From positions 22,660,035 through 22,724,034 of the forward strand of contig NC_085140.1 in assembly GCF_024139115.2 (NCBI RefSeq): 64,000 nt of DNA. Direction: 5' to 3'. The position numbers and the translations under genes are program-made. This document shows, piece after piece, positions 12,439 to 23,960 of this stretch (its first letter is position 1; each line of letters opens with the position of its first letter). The DNA comes from Armigeres subalbatus (taxonomy: Eukaryota > Arthropoda > Insecta > Diptera > Culicidae). The notes beneath the pieces were generated by a model. That model made no database searches and was not told where the DNA came from. It saw only the letters and a program-made list of their open reading frames with translations.

Positions 12439-12607
12439 CTTAAAAGTAACAGGGCCTGAAATAAAATAAAAATACCATCACGAGAATCGTTATGCTTTTT
12501 AATATGACAGATAAAAAATCTATCTATCTTTTCAATGGAACGGTCACTTTTATTTTAGTTTGACTTATTTCGTAAAATGAGACGTAGTTCTAATTGTTAT
12601 ATGTTAA

Positions 12608-12769
12608 GGGGCTGTACACTAATTACGTAAGCATTTTTTGGGGTTTTCAAGCCCCCCCCCCTTCCCCCATGTAAGATTTTTTCCATATTTTTTTTTATTT
12701 ATGTGGAGCGTAAGAAAATGGAAGACCCCCCTCCCTCCATAAATGCTTACATAATTAATGTACGACCCC
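12608..12769. mobile_element. Harbinger-like MITE
   Basis: The inverted ends GGGGCTGTACACTAATTACG (left) and GGGGTCGTACATTAATTATG (reverse complement of right) are flanked by TAA direct repeats (12605-12607, 12770-12772). GG-starting ends with a 3-bp TWA duplication fit PIF/Harbinger MITEs. Inner poly-C tracts mirror each other. Confidence 0.75.
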
Positions 12770-12772
12770 TAA

Positions 12773-13214
12773 CCACAAAAATTGAAATATTTTAAGCATG
12801 ATTAGATGACTAATTCACGTTAGCTAGTCCTATCAGCTAGTCTTATCAGAAAAATGGGGTCTGTACAATAAAGTTTAGACTATAAACGTATTTCAATTAT
12901 TCTAATTTTAGTTTATTCCTAAAATAATTTTCTTTTGGAAGGGGCTATCTCCATACCACGTAGACAGATGTAAAACAGTTTTAGATGTGTACTTCTCTCC
13001 ATCAGCGTGGACATCTGCTCATGCAAATCTTTTTAAATTTGTATTTGTAAATGGCCATTATCCCAAGCAATATAAAATATTAAAAGTGCTTTTGCTCCGA
13101 GGTGCTTATTCAAAGGCTCTTTGAGACAGTAGAAAATGTATCTAATCACCGCCTTTTTTCTCTTTCTGTTTTGTTCCTGTCGCGCGCTCCTCACGCTTTT
13201 TGAAGCGATATATG
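12773..13214. other. Unassigned spacer
   Basis: No coding or repeat structure recognised. Confidence 0.35.
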
Positions 13215-13216
13215 TA

Positions 13217-13722
13217 GGGGAAAATGGTACAAAATGCACCCCTGGGGCAAAATGGCCTTACTCATAAAATCACTCATATAATCTGTTGCAGTACATTTAT
13301 GAACGAATATTACCATTACAATTCATAATTAGTTATCCATCATTGAGCTCCATTGGAAAAATTTAGCAAAATCCCTTCATATTCACTCAAATTTAACGAT
13401 TTGCTATTCTTCCACCACATCCGTAAGATTGCAGTTCAATCAATTAAGAAAAAACAAACAACCATGCGTTCACCATAATTTTACATGCAATTGAGTCATT
13501 TTAGACCACCATTCAGGCGTTTTGCCCCAGGCCTATTTTTGAAACATTTTTTAAATGCGTTAGAAAGTCATGAAAACCTTATTGTTTTGAATAAGAGATC
13601 ATTGTGAAATGTAGCAGGGTTTGTAAATTTTGCATCTATACGTTGAAATGGTTGGGTATTTTTGTTTACATGAACGAAAACATCGAAAAAGCTTAAGGGG
13701 TGCATGTTGGACCGTTCTCCCC
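13217..13722. mobile_element. TA-flanked TIR element, about 506 bp
   Basis: The left end GGGGAAAATGGTACAAAATG and the reverse complement of the right end GGGGAGAACGGTCCAACATG are imperfect inverted repeats of about 28 bp. TA lies on each side. No transposase. The TAGGGGA start resembles the elements at 51021-51230 and 59601-61507. Confidence 0.75.
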
Positions 13723-13935
13723 TAGGCATCAAACCGATGTGTTTTACTACATCGTCACCAAACCGTGCACTGCCAACAAAGAACGCTTTGACTACCTATA
13801 CATTGCCGATTGCTGTTAGAACGGATGACCTACACATACAAAATAATGCGTGTGTGATGCATAACAAAGATAACAAAGCGTTCACGGCTGAAAGTGCTCG
13901 TGTCGAACAACATGCGGTGGGTCGTTTCGGTATCG

Positions 13936-14465
13936 CAGAGTTAAATATAACGCGTCTCCATCGCCGCATTTCGGTTGCCTCATATGTGTATTCGTACATA
14001 ATCGTCAAATTTGTACAAAACATACGACATATGGGCAATACATTTTTTTTGAAATTTATTGACAGTTGAAATGTTAAAGACAAAATAGCTACCTGTGGAG
14101 TGCACATGTTGCACATATGCGGACGTGACGTCTCTGGTTGACAGCGGTTGACAGTTTTATGAACTACCTTGAACTCGCTTTGAAGACGTTCGCAAGATTG
14201 GTCCACTTGGCCATAACATAATCATAAAGCAGCCATCAAGAGGTTGTTATGAAGATCTAAGTTTTATTGTTAGTCTTGAAAATTTGCTCTCCAAAACTAC
14301 TATTAATGCATAGTTAAACTTAAAATGTTACTTGAAAGTAGTTTGCATGCACTCCCATGTTAAAAAAATTTCCCTACGTAAGTTTTATTTACTAAACACT
14401 CATTTTCGACTTCAGACAATAAACTGAAGGTTGGCTTCCCGTACTAAACGGACGCCATTGAATTG
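13936..14465. repeat. Dispersed repeat copy 1 (partner at 23488-23960)
   Basis: The sequence from TAAATATAACGCGTCTCCAT to GAAGGTTGGCTTCCCGTACT is repeated with substitutions and small indels at 23488-23960 in the same orientation. No inverted ends or target duplications were found. The class is unknown. Confidence 0.7.
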
Positions 14466-14952
14466 CTTTGCTCTTTTGTTTTTGACAACTAGGGAAAGAG
14501 TGGATGAAAGTGAAGAGAAATAATAACTCAAAAGTAAGTTTAAAAATACTCAACGCTGGGTATTTTTTGAAATCATGATGATGATGATGGTCCCGCCACA
14601 TACCCCTACAAAGGTTTGAGCTAGACGATTTATCTTTAAGATAATTCATTGAATTTAATTTTTCAACAATTTAATCAGATTTGCAAAACAAAACAAAAAC
14701 GATCTGATTACCATCACAGAAATTAATTTCATAACTTTCCATTACTATTCAGCAAAAATGTGAAATGTAAAAAAAAACTGTTTATTTTATCCACAGATTC
14801 TTATAAGTATCAGTAGCGATGCTTCGCGTTCATAAAAATGCAAAAATTGTGATACCCTCGCACATACTCTCGCACAGATTTCAAAAGTTCCACCAAGAAT
14901 CACGTTTTATGTTATTACAAGTAACGTTAGCCACTCAAAAACATCAATAATA
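14466..14952. other. Unassigned spacer with a short GAT repeat
   Basis: A small (GAT)n tract lies near 14574-14589. No gene is seen. Confidence 0.35.
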
Positions 14953-16873
14953 CAGGGTGGCCACCGAACCGGGAAAAACGGGAAAAGCGGGAAAAAGACG
15001 GGAAATTGAAGTCACCGGGAAAAAAGCGGGAAAAACCGGGAATTCAGGACATGTACCGGGAAAAAAATAATTCTCGTCAAGTGACATTCAAACCCTTTTA
15101 AAGTTTTTAATGGAATTGATTAGATTTACTGTTTAATATTTATTATTCAGTCGCATTCTAACTGAATTATTTGAATACGCCACGTTAGTGCGTGTGCGAG
15201 GTACAAAAATTAAGTAGATCCTTTTCCCAAATTTAGTTTGTGCTGTTACTAGATTACAGGGTTTTCAAAAATCGATCTCAAAAGAATGAACAACGATAAA
15301 AGAGAGGCGAGAACTGTTTCGAATCATTACAAACCATTAAAACAAGTTTATCGAAATTTCATGCAAGTGCGAGAAAAACAAAATCTGATAAGCAGTCCCC
15401 TTCGAGAAGTGATGATAAAACGCCTTGTTCTCGCTCATTTTGTGTCGGGGACCAGATTTTTTCATTCTTTTTTGGATTCAATCCCTGCTAGATCATTTTG
15501 ATATTAATTTCGAGTGTCTTATATCATAAATACTGTGTTATGAGGCAAGTCTAGAACGAATATCGAAATATTCATTTTTCTTGAATGAATGTATTCAACT
15601 TTAAGTTATTCTTCTAATGTCTCCAAGCTCGCCTTTAGAGGTACGAGGTACCTCTATTACTTTCTCGTATTTTTTGTAATTTTCAATTGCGCAGAATTCG
15701 AAAAAAGGAATATGGTGTATATATTTTAACGGTTCAAGAGTTGTTTAAAATTATTTTTAAAAATTCTACAAATCATCAAAAAATTGTATTTTTTAAATAC
15801 TTCGGTATATTGTCTGCAATATTCATTACAATAGATATAAAATATCTCTAGTTTAGTATTTTTCCACAACTAATCTCGCAACTAACCTGATATAAGTGAA
15901 GGTTATGATGGTGAAAGATATACTCTAAGATATTTTTCAACTTGTTACACGGAACATAAGGAATAAGTTCCAATTTTTTTTTTTTTGAATTCCAATCTTA
16001 TAATATTGAATGGGATCGTTTAAACTTTTTAATAAGAAATCCAAGATCCTATTTTAATGGATAAAAAACTGAAAAAAGTAAACAGAATTCTAGAAATTTA
16101 AAATGTAAAATTGATTAAATTACGAATCTAATTGTGTTCTTCCTCACATAACTTTGCGATAGTTTGAAAAGCTTAATAAGTTACTCAGGAAGGTATTCTT
16201 TGAAATAGTGTGAATAAAATCAAACTGAGAGTTGAACATTGCAAATATTTCGGCTACCGTCGTCGGTGGTGGCAATGGGTAAAATGGGGGTGAGAACGGG
16301 TCACTGTTTCAACTACTTAGACTGCTTGTAGAATCTATTGAATGTATCGGAGGGAAAAAAGACTAAAATATAAGAGACTTTTTTTTAACGATTTGGCTCT
16401 ACGACCCTACAGACTCATTGTCACCCCCGATGGCGGTATACTTTAAAGTATTATACGATTTTACTGCTTTCTGACCTGTGAACATTATGCTCTAAGAAGG
16501 AAGAACCACACTAGACTGCAATGCAATGTCCATTGACTTTGCAAGAATCTTACGAAAGTTTTACAACCAAGAGAAACGTTTACGAAAGTTTTGCAAGTAA
16601 GAAACGAATCATTATTGTAATTACCTGCTAATGTGGTATTACCTTATTGATTTAAATGCCGGTTGTCACTAACTACATGGCCACGAAACGCCCAATTTCA
16701 GTGTGCAAGTTGATTAAAGCATTTCATATAACACACGGTTTTATCAGAGAATAAAACACCTAGTAAAACTTCAAAAACCGGGAAAATAAAAACCGGGAAA
16801 ATTTGACAAAATTTATCGGGAAAAGCGGGAAAAAAACCGGGAATTTGAAAAGCGAATTTCAGTGGCCACCCTG
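14953..16873. mobile_element. Non-autonomous DNA transposon with CCGGGAAAA-rich ends, 1.92 kb
   Basis: Both ends carry the 12-bp inverted repeat CAGGGTGGCCAC. Just inside each end lies a cluster of CCGGGAAAA motifs: several copies at 14968-15062 on the left, and at 16775-16845 on the right. The right cluster is in the same orientation as the left, so only the outermost part is inverted. Such subterminal repeats are typical of transposase-binding arrays. The interior has no long open frame (the longest is about 71 codons at 15286). ATA flanks both sides; no 8-bp duplication is visible. The superfamily is undetermined. Confidence 0.7.
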
Positions 16874-17142
16874 ATAAGAATCTAATAAACTATGTCGTTG
16901 TCAACAAAATCAAAACTTGTGTTACCGCTCCGTCGATATCAAAAGTTTCGGTATCAACCGCGGAAACCAAACTCTACTAGATAGCCTATTACTAATCCGC
17001 AGAATCATTGAAACAGCTGAAAAAGCGCAAGTCTGTACATAAATTTAAAAATCATTCATATGTGCTTTACGCGCGCGAGACTCAAACTTTTGTAGACTAC
17101 ACAAGAAAAAGGTCAAATTACAATTACGTCAATAAATATAAA
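16874..17142. other. Unassigned spacer next to the LINE 3' end
   Basis: No gene is seen. The LINE 3' terminus abuts at about 17143. Confidence 0.3.
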
Positions 17143-17843
17143 ATCCATCATCATCATCGAGGCGAACAAAATAGTTTAGTGCCTCAATAATTGAAAAACA
17201 CAATTGTCCAAACAAAATATCCGTAGGTCAAACTTCGTCAAGATACAATAATTAATGATTTTAAAAAAGTCAACTAAGTAGCTGCTTAAAATACAGCTTT
17301 TACATGTGAAACACAAAGTCTCTTGAATTGTGATAATGTCGTTGCACGTTTGATATGTGTAGGCATCGAATTGAAATCATTGATACCTTTAAAAAACAAA
17401 GAATTTTGTGAAGCTCCATGCAAAAAGTTAGGTGTTCTTACATCTTCCGCGTTTCTAGTGTTATATCTATGAATGTCACTTCCTCTTTCAATTCGATCAC
17501 ACAAATATCGAGGCAGCAAACCATTTACTACTTTAAAAATGAACACCATTGTTAAATACACAATTCTTTGCTTCACTGAGAGCCACTGCAATGCATCCAA
17601 CAAAAAAGTTGAGGAAGTGAATCTGTTACATCTTAAAATCAAACGCATAATCTTATTCTGCAAGCGCTGCAATCTCGATATTTGTGTTTGATTTGCTAAA
17701 AACAAAATGGAAGGGCAAAAGTCCAAGTGAGGAGAGATGATTGATTTGTACAACTGTATTTTACTAGCTGTATTTAATTCGTTTTTCAGTCGACATAGGA
17801 TTCCATACTTCTTGGCTATTTTCTTGATGACATTGTCAATATG

Positions 17844-18068
17844 ATAAGAAAATTATTTTGAGCTTTTTAGTGGAATGTTTTCACCTGTCATAAGACGAGT
17901 TTATACAATCCCATTGAATTCCACCACTTAATTGTATCTTGACAGATACGTATTTCGACCTCAACAGTAAGGCCGTCTTCAGTGTCTCGTACTTGACTCG
18001 ACTCAAGTCGATCCACAATTAAGTGGTGGAATTCAATGGGATTGTATAAACTCGTCTTATGACAGGTG
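17844..18068 (-). mobile_element. Palindromic retroelement-like insert F1 in the LINE
   Basis: The 225-bp insert lies in the LINE ORF2 C-terminal region and is flanked by a perfect 12-bp direct repeat, ATTGTCAATATG (17832-17843, 18069-18080). Removing one repeat plus the insert restores the LINE codons. The insert is an inverted repeat around 18005, with the right arm internally deleted. On its left it carries a one-sided tail (about 17844-17881) that matches the tail of F3 (51525-51562) in inverse orientation. The minus strand contains an intact hammerhead-like motif. The tail and long duplication argue against a cut-and-paste MITE. Confidence 0.8.
17941..17986 (-). ncRNA. Hammerhead-ribozyme-like motif in F1
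   Basis: On the minus strand: GACA (stem I), CTGAAGA core, an extra C, a stem II hairpin (GGCCT with AGGTC), GAA, the self-complementary ATACGTAT (stem III), C, then TGTC pairing with GACA. It is identical in layout to the F3 motif. Self-cleavage is inferred, not shown. The self-complementary stem III implies that it would fold as a dimer. Confidence 0.5.
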
Positions 18069-20463
18069 ATTGTCAATATGTTGGTCAAATTTCAATTTAT
18101 CATCAATAATCACGCCAAGATATTTAATTTCCTGTACGCGATCAAGAGTCTCGTCATCAATTTTCACAGAGACATTATCAATTGAACGATTTCATGAAAT
18201 AACCATATACTTTGTTTAACTAATATTCAATTTTAACTGTTTGTACTTCAACCATCTACTTAAAGAATGCAAATCTTCATTCAAGTGCTCAATCGCTTCC
18301 TCCAGATTTTGAGCTGCAATGAATATTACAGTATCATCAGTAAACAAATTAATATCACTATAACGTAAGACCCGTAGCATGTCAATGATGTACATAATTA
18401 CCAAAAGAGGCCCTAATACACTTCCCTGTGGTATACCAAGGTCATTCTCCACGGGACACGACACATAATCATTGAAAGCAGTCCGTTGGGATCTGTCAGA
18501 CAAATAGCTTTCAAACCATTTGTATGCAGAACCCAAAATTCCAAAGCGCTTAACAGTTTTCAACAATAAGGGCCGAGAAATTGTCTCAAAAGCGCGTTTG
18601 AGATCCAAAAACACAGCTAGAATAGTATCTTTACGTTCCATATTTTCTCTCCATTTAGATAATACCAAGTTCAATGCAGTTTCACAGGAATGACCTTCAC
18701 TGTAGCCTGATTTTTCCGGTATTAACAAGTTATTACTATTTAAATATGTAATTAGCTGTTAAAGGCCAGGCCACAAGTTCTAAAATTTTCTCTAATGTGT
18801 GCAACATGTAGATGGGACGAAACTCTTCGGCTTTAATCGTTCCAGCAACTTTTTGTATTGGAATCACTAGTGATTCTGTCCTTCCAAATATGCGGCACGT
18901 GCCCAGTTTGTAACGATTCATTTATAAGGTCCAGCAAGTTGCGTCCAATGACATGAAAGCAATCTTGAATAACTCTAGCATTAACATTATCAACTCCAGC
19001 CGTTTTACCTAAAGAAAAGCAAATGTTTTTAAGTTCTTCAAAAGTAATAGGGCGAAAACAATCTAATCGACAGTTAATATTTATCGGCTGTTTTATTTCA
19101 TCAGGCTCATCCACTAACTCGATAGATCGGTTAATGGATAAGACACTATTGACGAAATAATCGTTGAATTTAGATGCAATTTCTTGTTCTGACTGTTCTA
19201 ATGTGGCATTTAAAAGCTATGGACCGCGGCTTGCAACTACTAGGCTTTCATAATGATTTCAATATTTTCCATAACTCTTTGCTGTTGCTGTTGATGCTGA
19301 TAAATTTTCCTCTGAATATACTCGCATCGTGTACGTGTCAAAGATTGCGAATATTTGTTCCGCGCTACCTGATACCTATTCCAATGATTTTCATTAGTAG
19401 TTCTTTGAAACTTTTATACAATTTATCTCTTTTACGTTTCAGGCGCAAAGATCTAAATTATACCAGCTGTTAGAATTATGCAAAGTTACTAACTTCTGTT
19501 CTATTAATTGATTGGTACAGGATTTCAAAACGTTTGTGAGAACAGCTGATCTTTCATCTATATTACCGGAATTTTCTTGAAAATCCACGTTTCTTTCGAC
19601 AAGACCCGAAATTGCTTGTTTAGAGTATTTTCTCCAGCACTTCATTTTAATTAAATTACTATCATTACTATTATTGTCGGTAACGTTAATGACTAGCGTT
19701 TCATGATCGGTTACTTTTAAATCATTACTCGTTTCGCTAGTTACAGAATCAAAATTTGTATACACATGATCAATCAAAGTTCTACTGTGCTGGGAAATAC
19801 GCGTATAAGAATTTACTTTTTGTTTTAAATTGAAAAAATCCGCTAAACGATTCAAATGATTCGAATTGGAATCGTCACGCCAATTGATATTAAAATCACC
19901 AGCAATTACATTTAATTTACTAGGATTTATAAATGACTCAAACCAGTATTCCAAAATCTCAATAAAGCGCTGGTCACTTGCACTGGGAGAGTGATATAAA
20001 ACACCATAATTACCCATCTTCATGCCACGTACAACTGCAATGCCTAAGAACCAGTTTCCATCACAGTTTCCTCCATCGTTTAATTGAAGCTTGAACTGAA
20101 CTGATTCTTTGACATAAATAGCAACACCGCCAGTGTGTCTAGAATGTGATAAACAAGCAGCTACACTATAACCCGGAATGCTATACTGATCAAATGCTTC
20201 AATGTCGACTATATGAGTTTCAGATATAAACACTAAAAATGGACGTTTATCTTCTACAATCTTACGTAATGCAACGTAGTTTGTAGACAAACCCGCAATA
20301 TTCAAATACAAAATATATAATTTGCTCACATTTCTACTAGAACTTGGTTGCTATTCATTGAAACGTAAGCTGCTCTTTTTCCGTTCAACTAATCGCTTAT
20401 AAACACTACACTCAGTACTGAAGGCACTGTGGTTCACGTCCAATTTCATTTTACGCTCGGAAT

Positions 20464-22463
20464 TCATTTTTTTCTAATTTCGGGAACAACAAGGCACCGA
20501 TCAAACCTTATGTTAACTTTTCTCGCGGTCAACAAACAACTATAAGTCTCTTTATCGACTTCAATAACAACATTGTTCTTGTTATATTTAAAACGTGGAT
20601 TTTCATACATTCTTATTACTTTAACATCATTTATTGCGATGTCTTCATTCTGATCTTTCAAAATCTGAATGAATTCATCGGAAGAAAACTTATCGCACAT
20701 TCCCATCACTTTTAGTCTAGCATCGATGAGGGAACAACAGCATTAAAGTTTTCGCCCAAATCACTTTTAATACCATTTTCACAACATCAACATTAAATCC
20801 TGTTGCACACTCAGCAATAATAGAGCCGTTTTTCCCGTTTCTAAAGTTACTGATCCTGTGTGTTTTTGGATCCAGTTTACTATTCAAAAATTTCCGAGTA
20901 TCATCGCTACTCTGGTTGGACTCTTTCGGTTTAATCACAATGACCGGACGAGCCTTACGAGTGACCTTTACTTCCTTACACGGTTGTTTTCAAAAACCCA
21001 TTAATGGGTGAAAAAACACCCATTTTCGCTAGAAGTGTCTCTCCCCATTTAATGGGTAAATCTAGTTTACCCATTAATGGGTAAAAGGTGTTTCTGTCAA
21101 TAGATGGGTATAATTTTACCCATCGGACTGAGCAATTTTTTGATAAAAATGGGTAAATAAATACCCATTTTTATGAACAAATTTGGGAGCATTTTAAATT
21201 CGTTGAAGTTAAAATAGTTGAAGTTAATTTTTAAAAATTTGGAAACATGCATTTTTTATTCCTTCATAATATAAATACAAAAGAAATATTATAAACACAT
21301 AATAAAAATAATACAAATATAATATCAGCCTCTTTCGCGTAAACACCAAAAGCACCATGAGCACCGGCTGCGGATGATGACGGTCCCGGCTGTCCAGATT
21401 ATAAGCTCGGTTATAAGGTTTTGATTTCATATTTCTTTCCACCTGTTGAAGAAAGTAAATGCATTGTTAATATTAATATCAACCACTGTTGAATGCAAAT
21501 GAAACAATAAACACCTAATTTTTTCTCCATCTTGCTTCGTCATGTATTGAAAATAATAAAGAAGAGCGTTCGAATCTTCATCTAGTCGAAAACCTGATAC
21601 GAAATAAGTGTAGATTACCAAAATTTGCATTCAATATATATAAATCAATATTTACAACTACTTTTTCACCCATTTTTCCTCTTCCATGCAGGTTGTTAAA
21701 ATGGGTATTTTTTCACCCATTGGTCAGTATAGAAAATTACCCCTTTTTTGACAGTTCGTCATGCTACCAAAAAATGTATACTTTTTTACCCATCAATGGG
21801 TAAAGCGTTCTAACCGTGTAGGCGCAGTGACTTTTTTCGTTACTTTAACGTTATTTTTCCCAACATTACTTTTAACAATATCCGCGAAACTAACATTTTC
21901 TGGCATTGCAATATCAGATGTATCGTCAACATCTTGTACCTTACGCTTTTTCGTTTTGGGAATCAAATTAGGCCCCGTAGCCTTTCGCGATGTACCTTGC
22001 ATTTCATTCATTACAGCTAAATTTCTACTCGGGTTAAATTGAAAAATAAACATTTCATATTTTCCATTTCTTTGCTGATCGAATCTTTGAGACCATTAAC
22101 AGCCTCGTTCAAAACCTCAGATACATTTTTCTGTAATTTCTCAATACCGATTAACAACGCGCTGTCTATTTGGGCAGTAATGTGATTCCGAATATCACCG
22201 ATCGAATCAGAAAGAGAAGAAAGTTTCTTCATCTCTTCATCGAAACGAATGGTATTCGGAACCTGTACATTCTGTCCGTCGCAAGATCGACTAGATAGAC
22301 AGTCACAACACTTGAAAAAAACATTTGTATTCTCCGTAATCAATCTGGCCGCTGCCTTCGCTTCAATAGGAGAGCAGCGGACATGAAAATATTTCTCACA
22401 TTGAAAACAACACAGTGGGAAATCGTTGATTGCGATCCCCACTTTGCACTTTTCGCACTCCAT
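20464..22463 (-). pseudogene. LINE ORF1 remnant: PHD-like zinc finger protein
   Basis: ORF1 begins at 22463 with MECEKCKVGIAIND. A Cys/His pattern follows (CxxC, then CxxC, H, C and CxxC) over about 60 residues, like the PHD-type fingers in ORF1 of CR1-group LINEs. A helical segment (SLSDSIGDIRNHITAQID) follows, then a Lys-rich part. After a frameshift near 22030 the reading continues to VTKKVTAP, is split by the inserted element, and resumes as KEVKVTRKARPVIVIKP. A second frameshift near 20712 precedes the C-terminal nucleic-acid-binding-like part that ends at 20464. ORF1 proteins of this class coat LINE RNA. Not functional here. Confidence 0.75.
20979..21818. mobile_element. TA-flanked TIR element inserted in LINE ORF1, 840 bp
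   Basis: The ends CACGGTTGTTTTCAAAAACC and (reverse complement of right) CACGGTTAGAACGCTTTACC are inverted. TA flanks both sides (20977-20978, 21819-21820). Deleting the element and one TA rejoins the LINE codons as TAP-KEVKV. Beside both ends lie several palindromic ACCCATTAATGGGT-type motifs (20998-21175 and 21667-21802). No transposase frame. TA duplication suggests a Tc1/mariner-type or other TA-specific mobiliser. Confidence 0.88.
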
Positions 22464-22846
22464 CCTCTACACAGCAGTGGACTCAAACATGCAACAACAC
22501 ACTACACGATCCACAGAGACGAATAAAAGAAATAGGGCAAGCAAATGAACAACAACAGCTTGCCGCGCGAAGCTATAGGTAAAACTATGGCTTCACGGGA
22601 TGCTGTGTTGAGTAATAAATGTTAAATTAAATGAAAATTTGGCACGGAGGCTAAATGCCTCCTACTTATCCTGATACAGTAACAAAAAGGGCACACGATA
22701 GAAATATTTTTCCCGCGGCACAAGTTCACTTTCACACGCAAAAATTAATTTTTCTTTCCGCACAGAGGCAAACAAACCATCACCACACAGAATGAAATGA
22801 TCATCATGAACGACATACTATTTGCGGCGTGTAAAGCACATCTCCG

Positions 22847-23495
22847 GACCAGCATGGATTTTATCCTAAATGGTCAACTGCAACTAATCTTACACAATTT
22901 ATATCACTATGCTTGCAAAATATGAACTCCGGTGCACATGTCGATACAGTGTACACCGATTTCAAATCTGCATTCGATCGAGTTGATCATGGAATACTGC
23001 TTGCTCGGCTTGAGAAATATCCAAAAAATCATCTGCTGGCTCAAATCATATTTGACAAACCGACAGCTTGTTGTGAAGATAGGAACGGAAACATCCAACA
23101 TTTTCACTAACCCATCTGGTATGCCCCAAGGCAGCAACCTTGGCCCGCTTTTATTTCTGCTCTTCATCGAGGAACTCTCCACAGTGCTTCCAGAATGCCG
23201 AATATTCTATTCCATAAAAACTAACGAATTTCGTTACCCGCTATACCTTCGATCTCTGTTCTGTGCCTTAGTGAGGTCAATACTAGAATCCAATGCCGTT
23301 GTATGGTGTCCGTATCAAGCGACTTAGATCGATAGGATCGAAGCAATTCAACACAAATTCGTCAGATTTGCTTTACGTGGTCTTCCTTGGCGTGATCCTT
23401 TAAATTTGCCACGATTTGAAGATCGCTGCAGACTTCTTGAAATCGAAACCCTTGAGCAAAGAAGGAAATGCTCACAAGCTGTACTCGTAGAGTAA
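22847..23495 (+). pseudogene. Jockey-like LINE reverse transcriptase fragment
   Basis: From 22847 the frame reads QHGFYPKWSTATNL, then TDFKSAFDRVDHGILLARLE. After a frameshift it continues as GMPQGSNLGPLLFLLFIEEL. The part that should carry the catalytic YADD motif is deleted at about 23215. The downstream C-terminal region follows (ALVRSILESNAVVWCP, then DPLNLPRFEDRCRLLEIETL). This is the order of a Jockey-type ORF2. Both ends are truncated and the right end runs into a dispersed repeat. Non-functional. Confidence 0.8.
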
Positions 23496-23960
23496 AATAT
23501 AACGCGCCTCCATCGCCACATTTAGGTTGCCTCATATGCGTATTCGTACATAATCGTCAAATTTGTACAAAACACACGACATATGTGCAATACATATTTT
23601 TTTTTTAGAAATCTATTGACAGTTTAAATGTTAGGGACAAAATTGCTGCCTGTGCAGTGCACATGCGCACGCGACGTCTCTGGTTGACAGCGGTTTTATG
23701 ACAGATTTATAAACTACCTTCAACTCGCTTTGAAGACGTTCTCAAGAGTGGTCAACTTGGCCATAAAATAATCATAAATCGGCCATCAAGAGGTTGTCAT
23801 GAAGATCTTAGTTTTATTGTTAGTCTTGAAATTTTGCTCTCCAAATCAGATAATAATGTATGGTTAAACTCAAAATGTTACTTGGGAATAGTTTAACTAC
23901 CATTTCGAAAAAAAAACTGAAGGTTGGCCTCCCGTACTGAACTGACACCGTTGAAATTCT
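23488..23960. repeat. Dispersed repeat copy 2 (partner at 13936-14465)
   Basis: Same orientation and order as copy 1, about 85-90% identical by eye with small deletions. It abuts the LINE fragment, so it may have inserted there, but no target duplication is seen. Confidence 0.7.

Larger units (their letters stand above)
17286..20329 (-). pseudogene. LINE ORF2 remnant: APE endonuclease and reverse transcriptase
   Basis: The endonuclease part is one open frame (20329-19439) and keeps the family's signature residues: LNIAGL with the catalytic Asn, SETH with the metal-binding Glu, AGDFNIN, SRTLIDHVYT and TDHE near the end. The reverse transcriptase follows in broken frames (19114-18833, 18921-18736, 18728-18216). 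It retains the SGYSEGHSCETAL block, LDLKRAFETIS, GIPQGSVLGPLL and the catalytic FTDD. The C-terminal part (17753-17286) lies beyond the palindromic insert. At least three frameshifts are present. The family enzyme nicks target DNA and primes reverse transcription of its own RNA. Confidence 0.85.
17143..22790 (-). mobile_element. Decayed APE-type LINE, probably CR1/Jockey group
   Basis: A near-full-length minus-strand non-LTR retrotransposon. Reading from right to left it has a 5' untranslated region (about 22790-22464), ORF1 with a PHD-like zinc finger, then ORF2 with APE endonuclease and reverse transcriptase, and a short 3' region ending in a GAT/ATG repeat at about 17143-17160. Several frameshifts make it inactive. 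Two younger insertions interrupt it: a TA-flanked element (20979-21818) and a palindromic element (17844-18068). Both can be removed by eye to restore the reading. The clade is inferred from the PHD-type ORF1 and RT style; I cannot separate CR1 from related clades without a tree. Confidence 0.85.

Noticed and set aside
13704..14206. Overlapping 121- and 136-codon frames on opposite strands
   Set aside because: They overlap a dispersed repeat and a TIR end, have no domain, and the repeat copy at 23.5 kb does not keep the frames.
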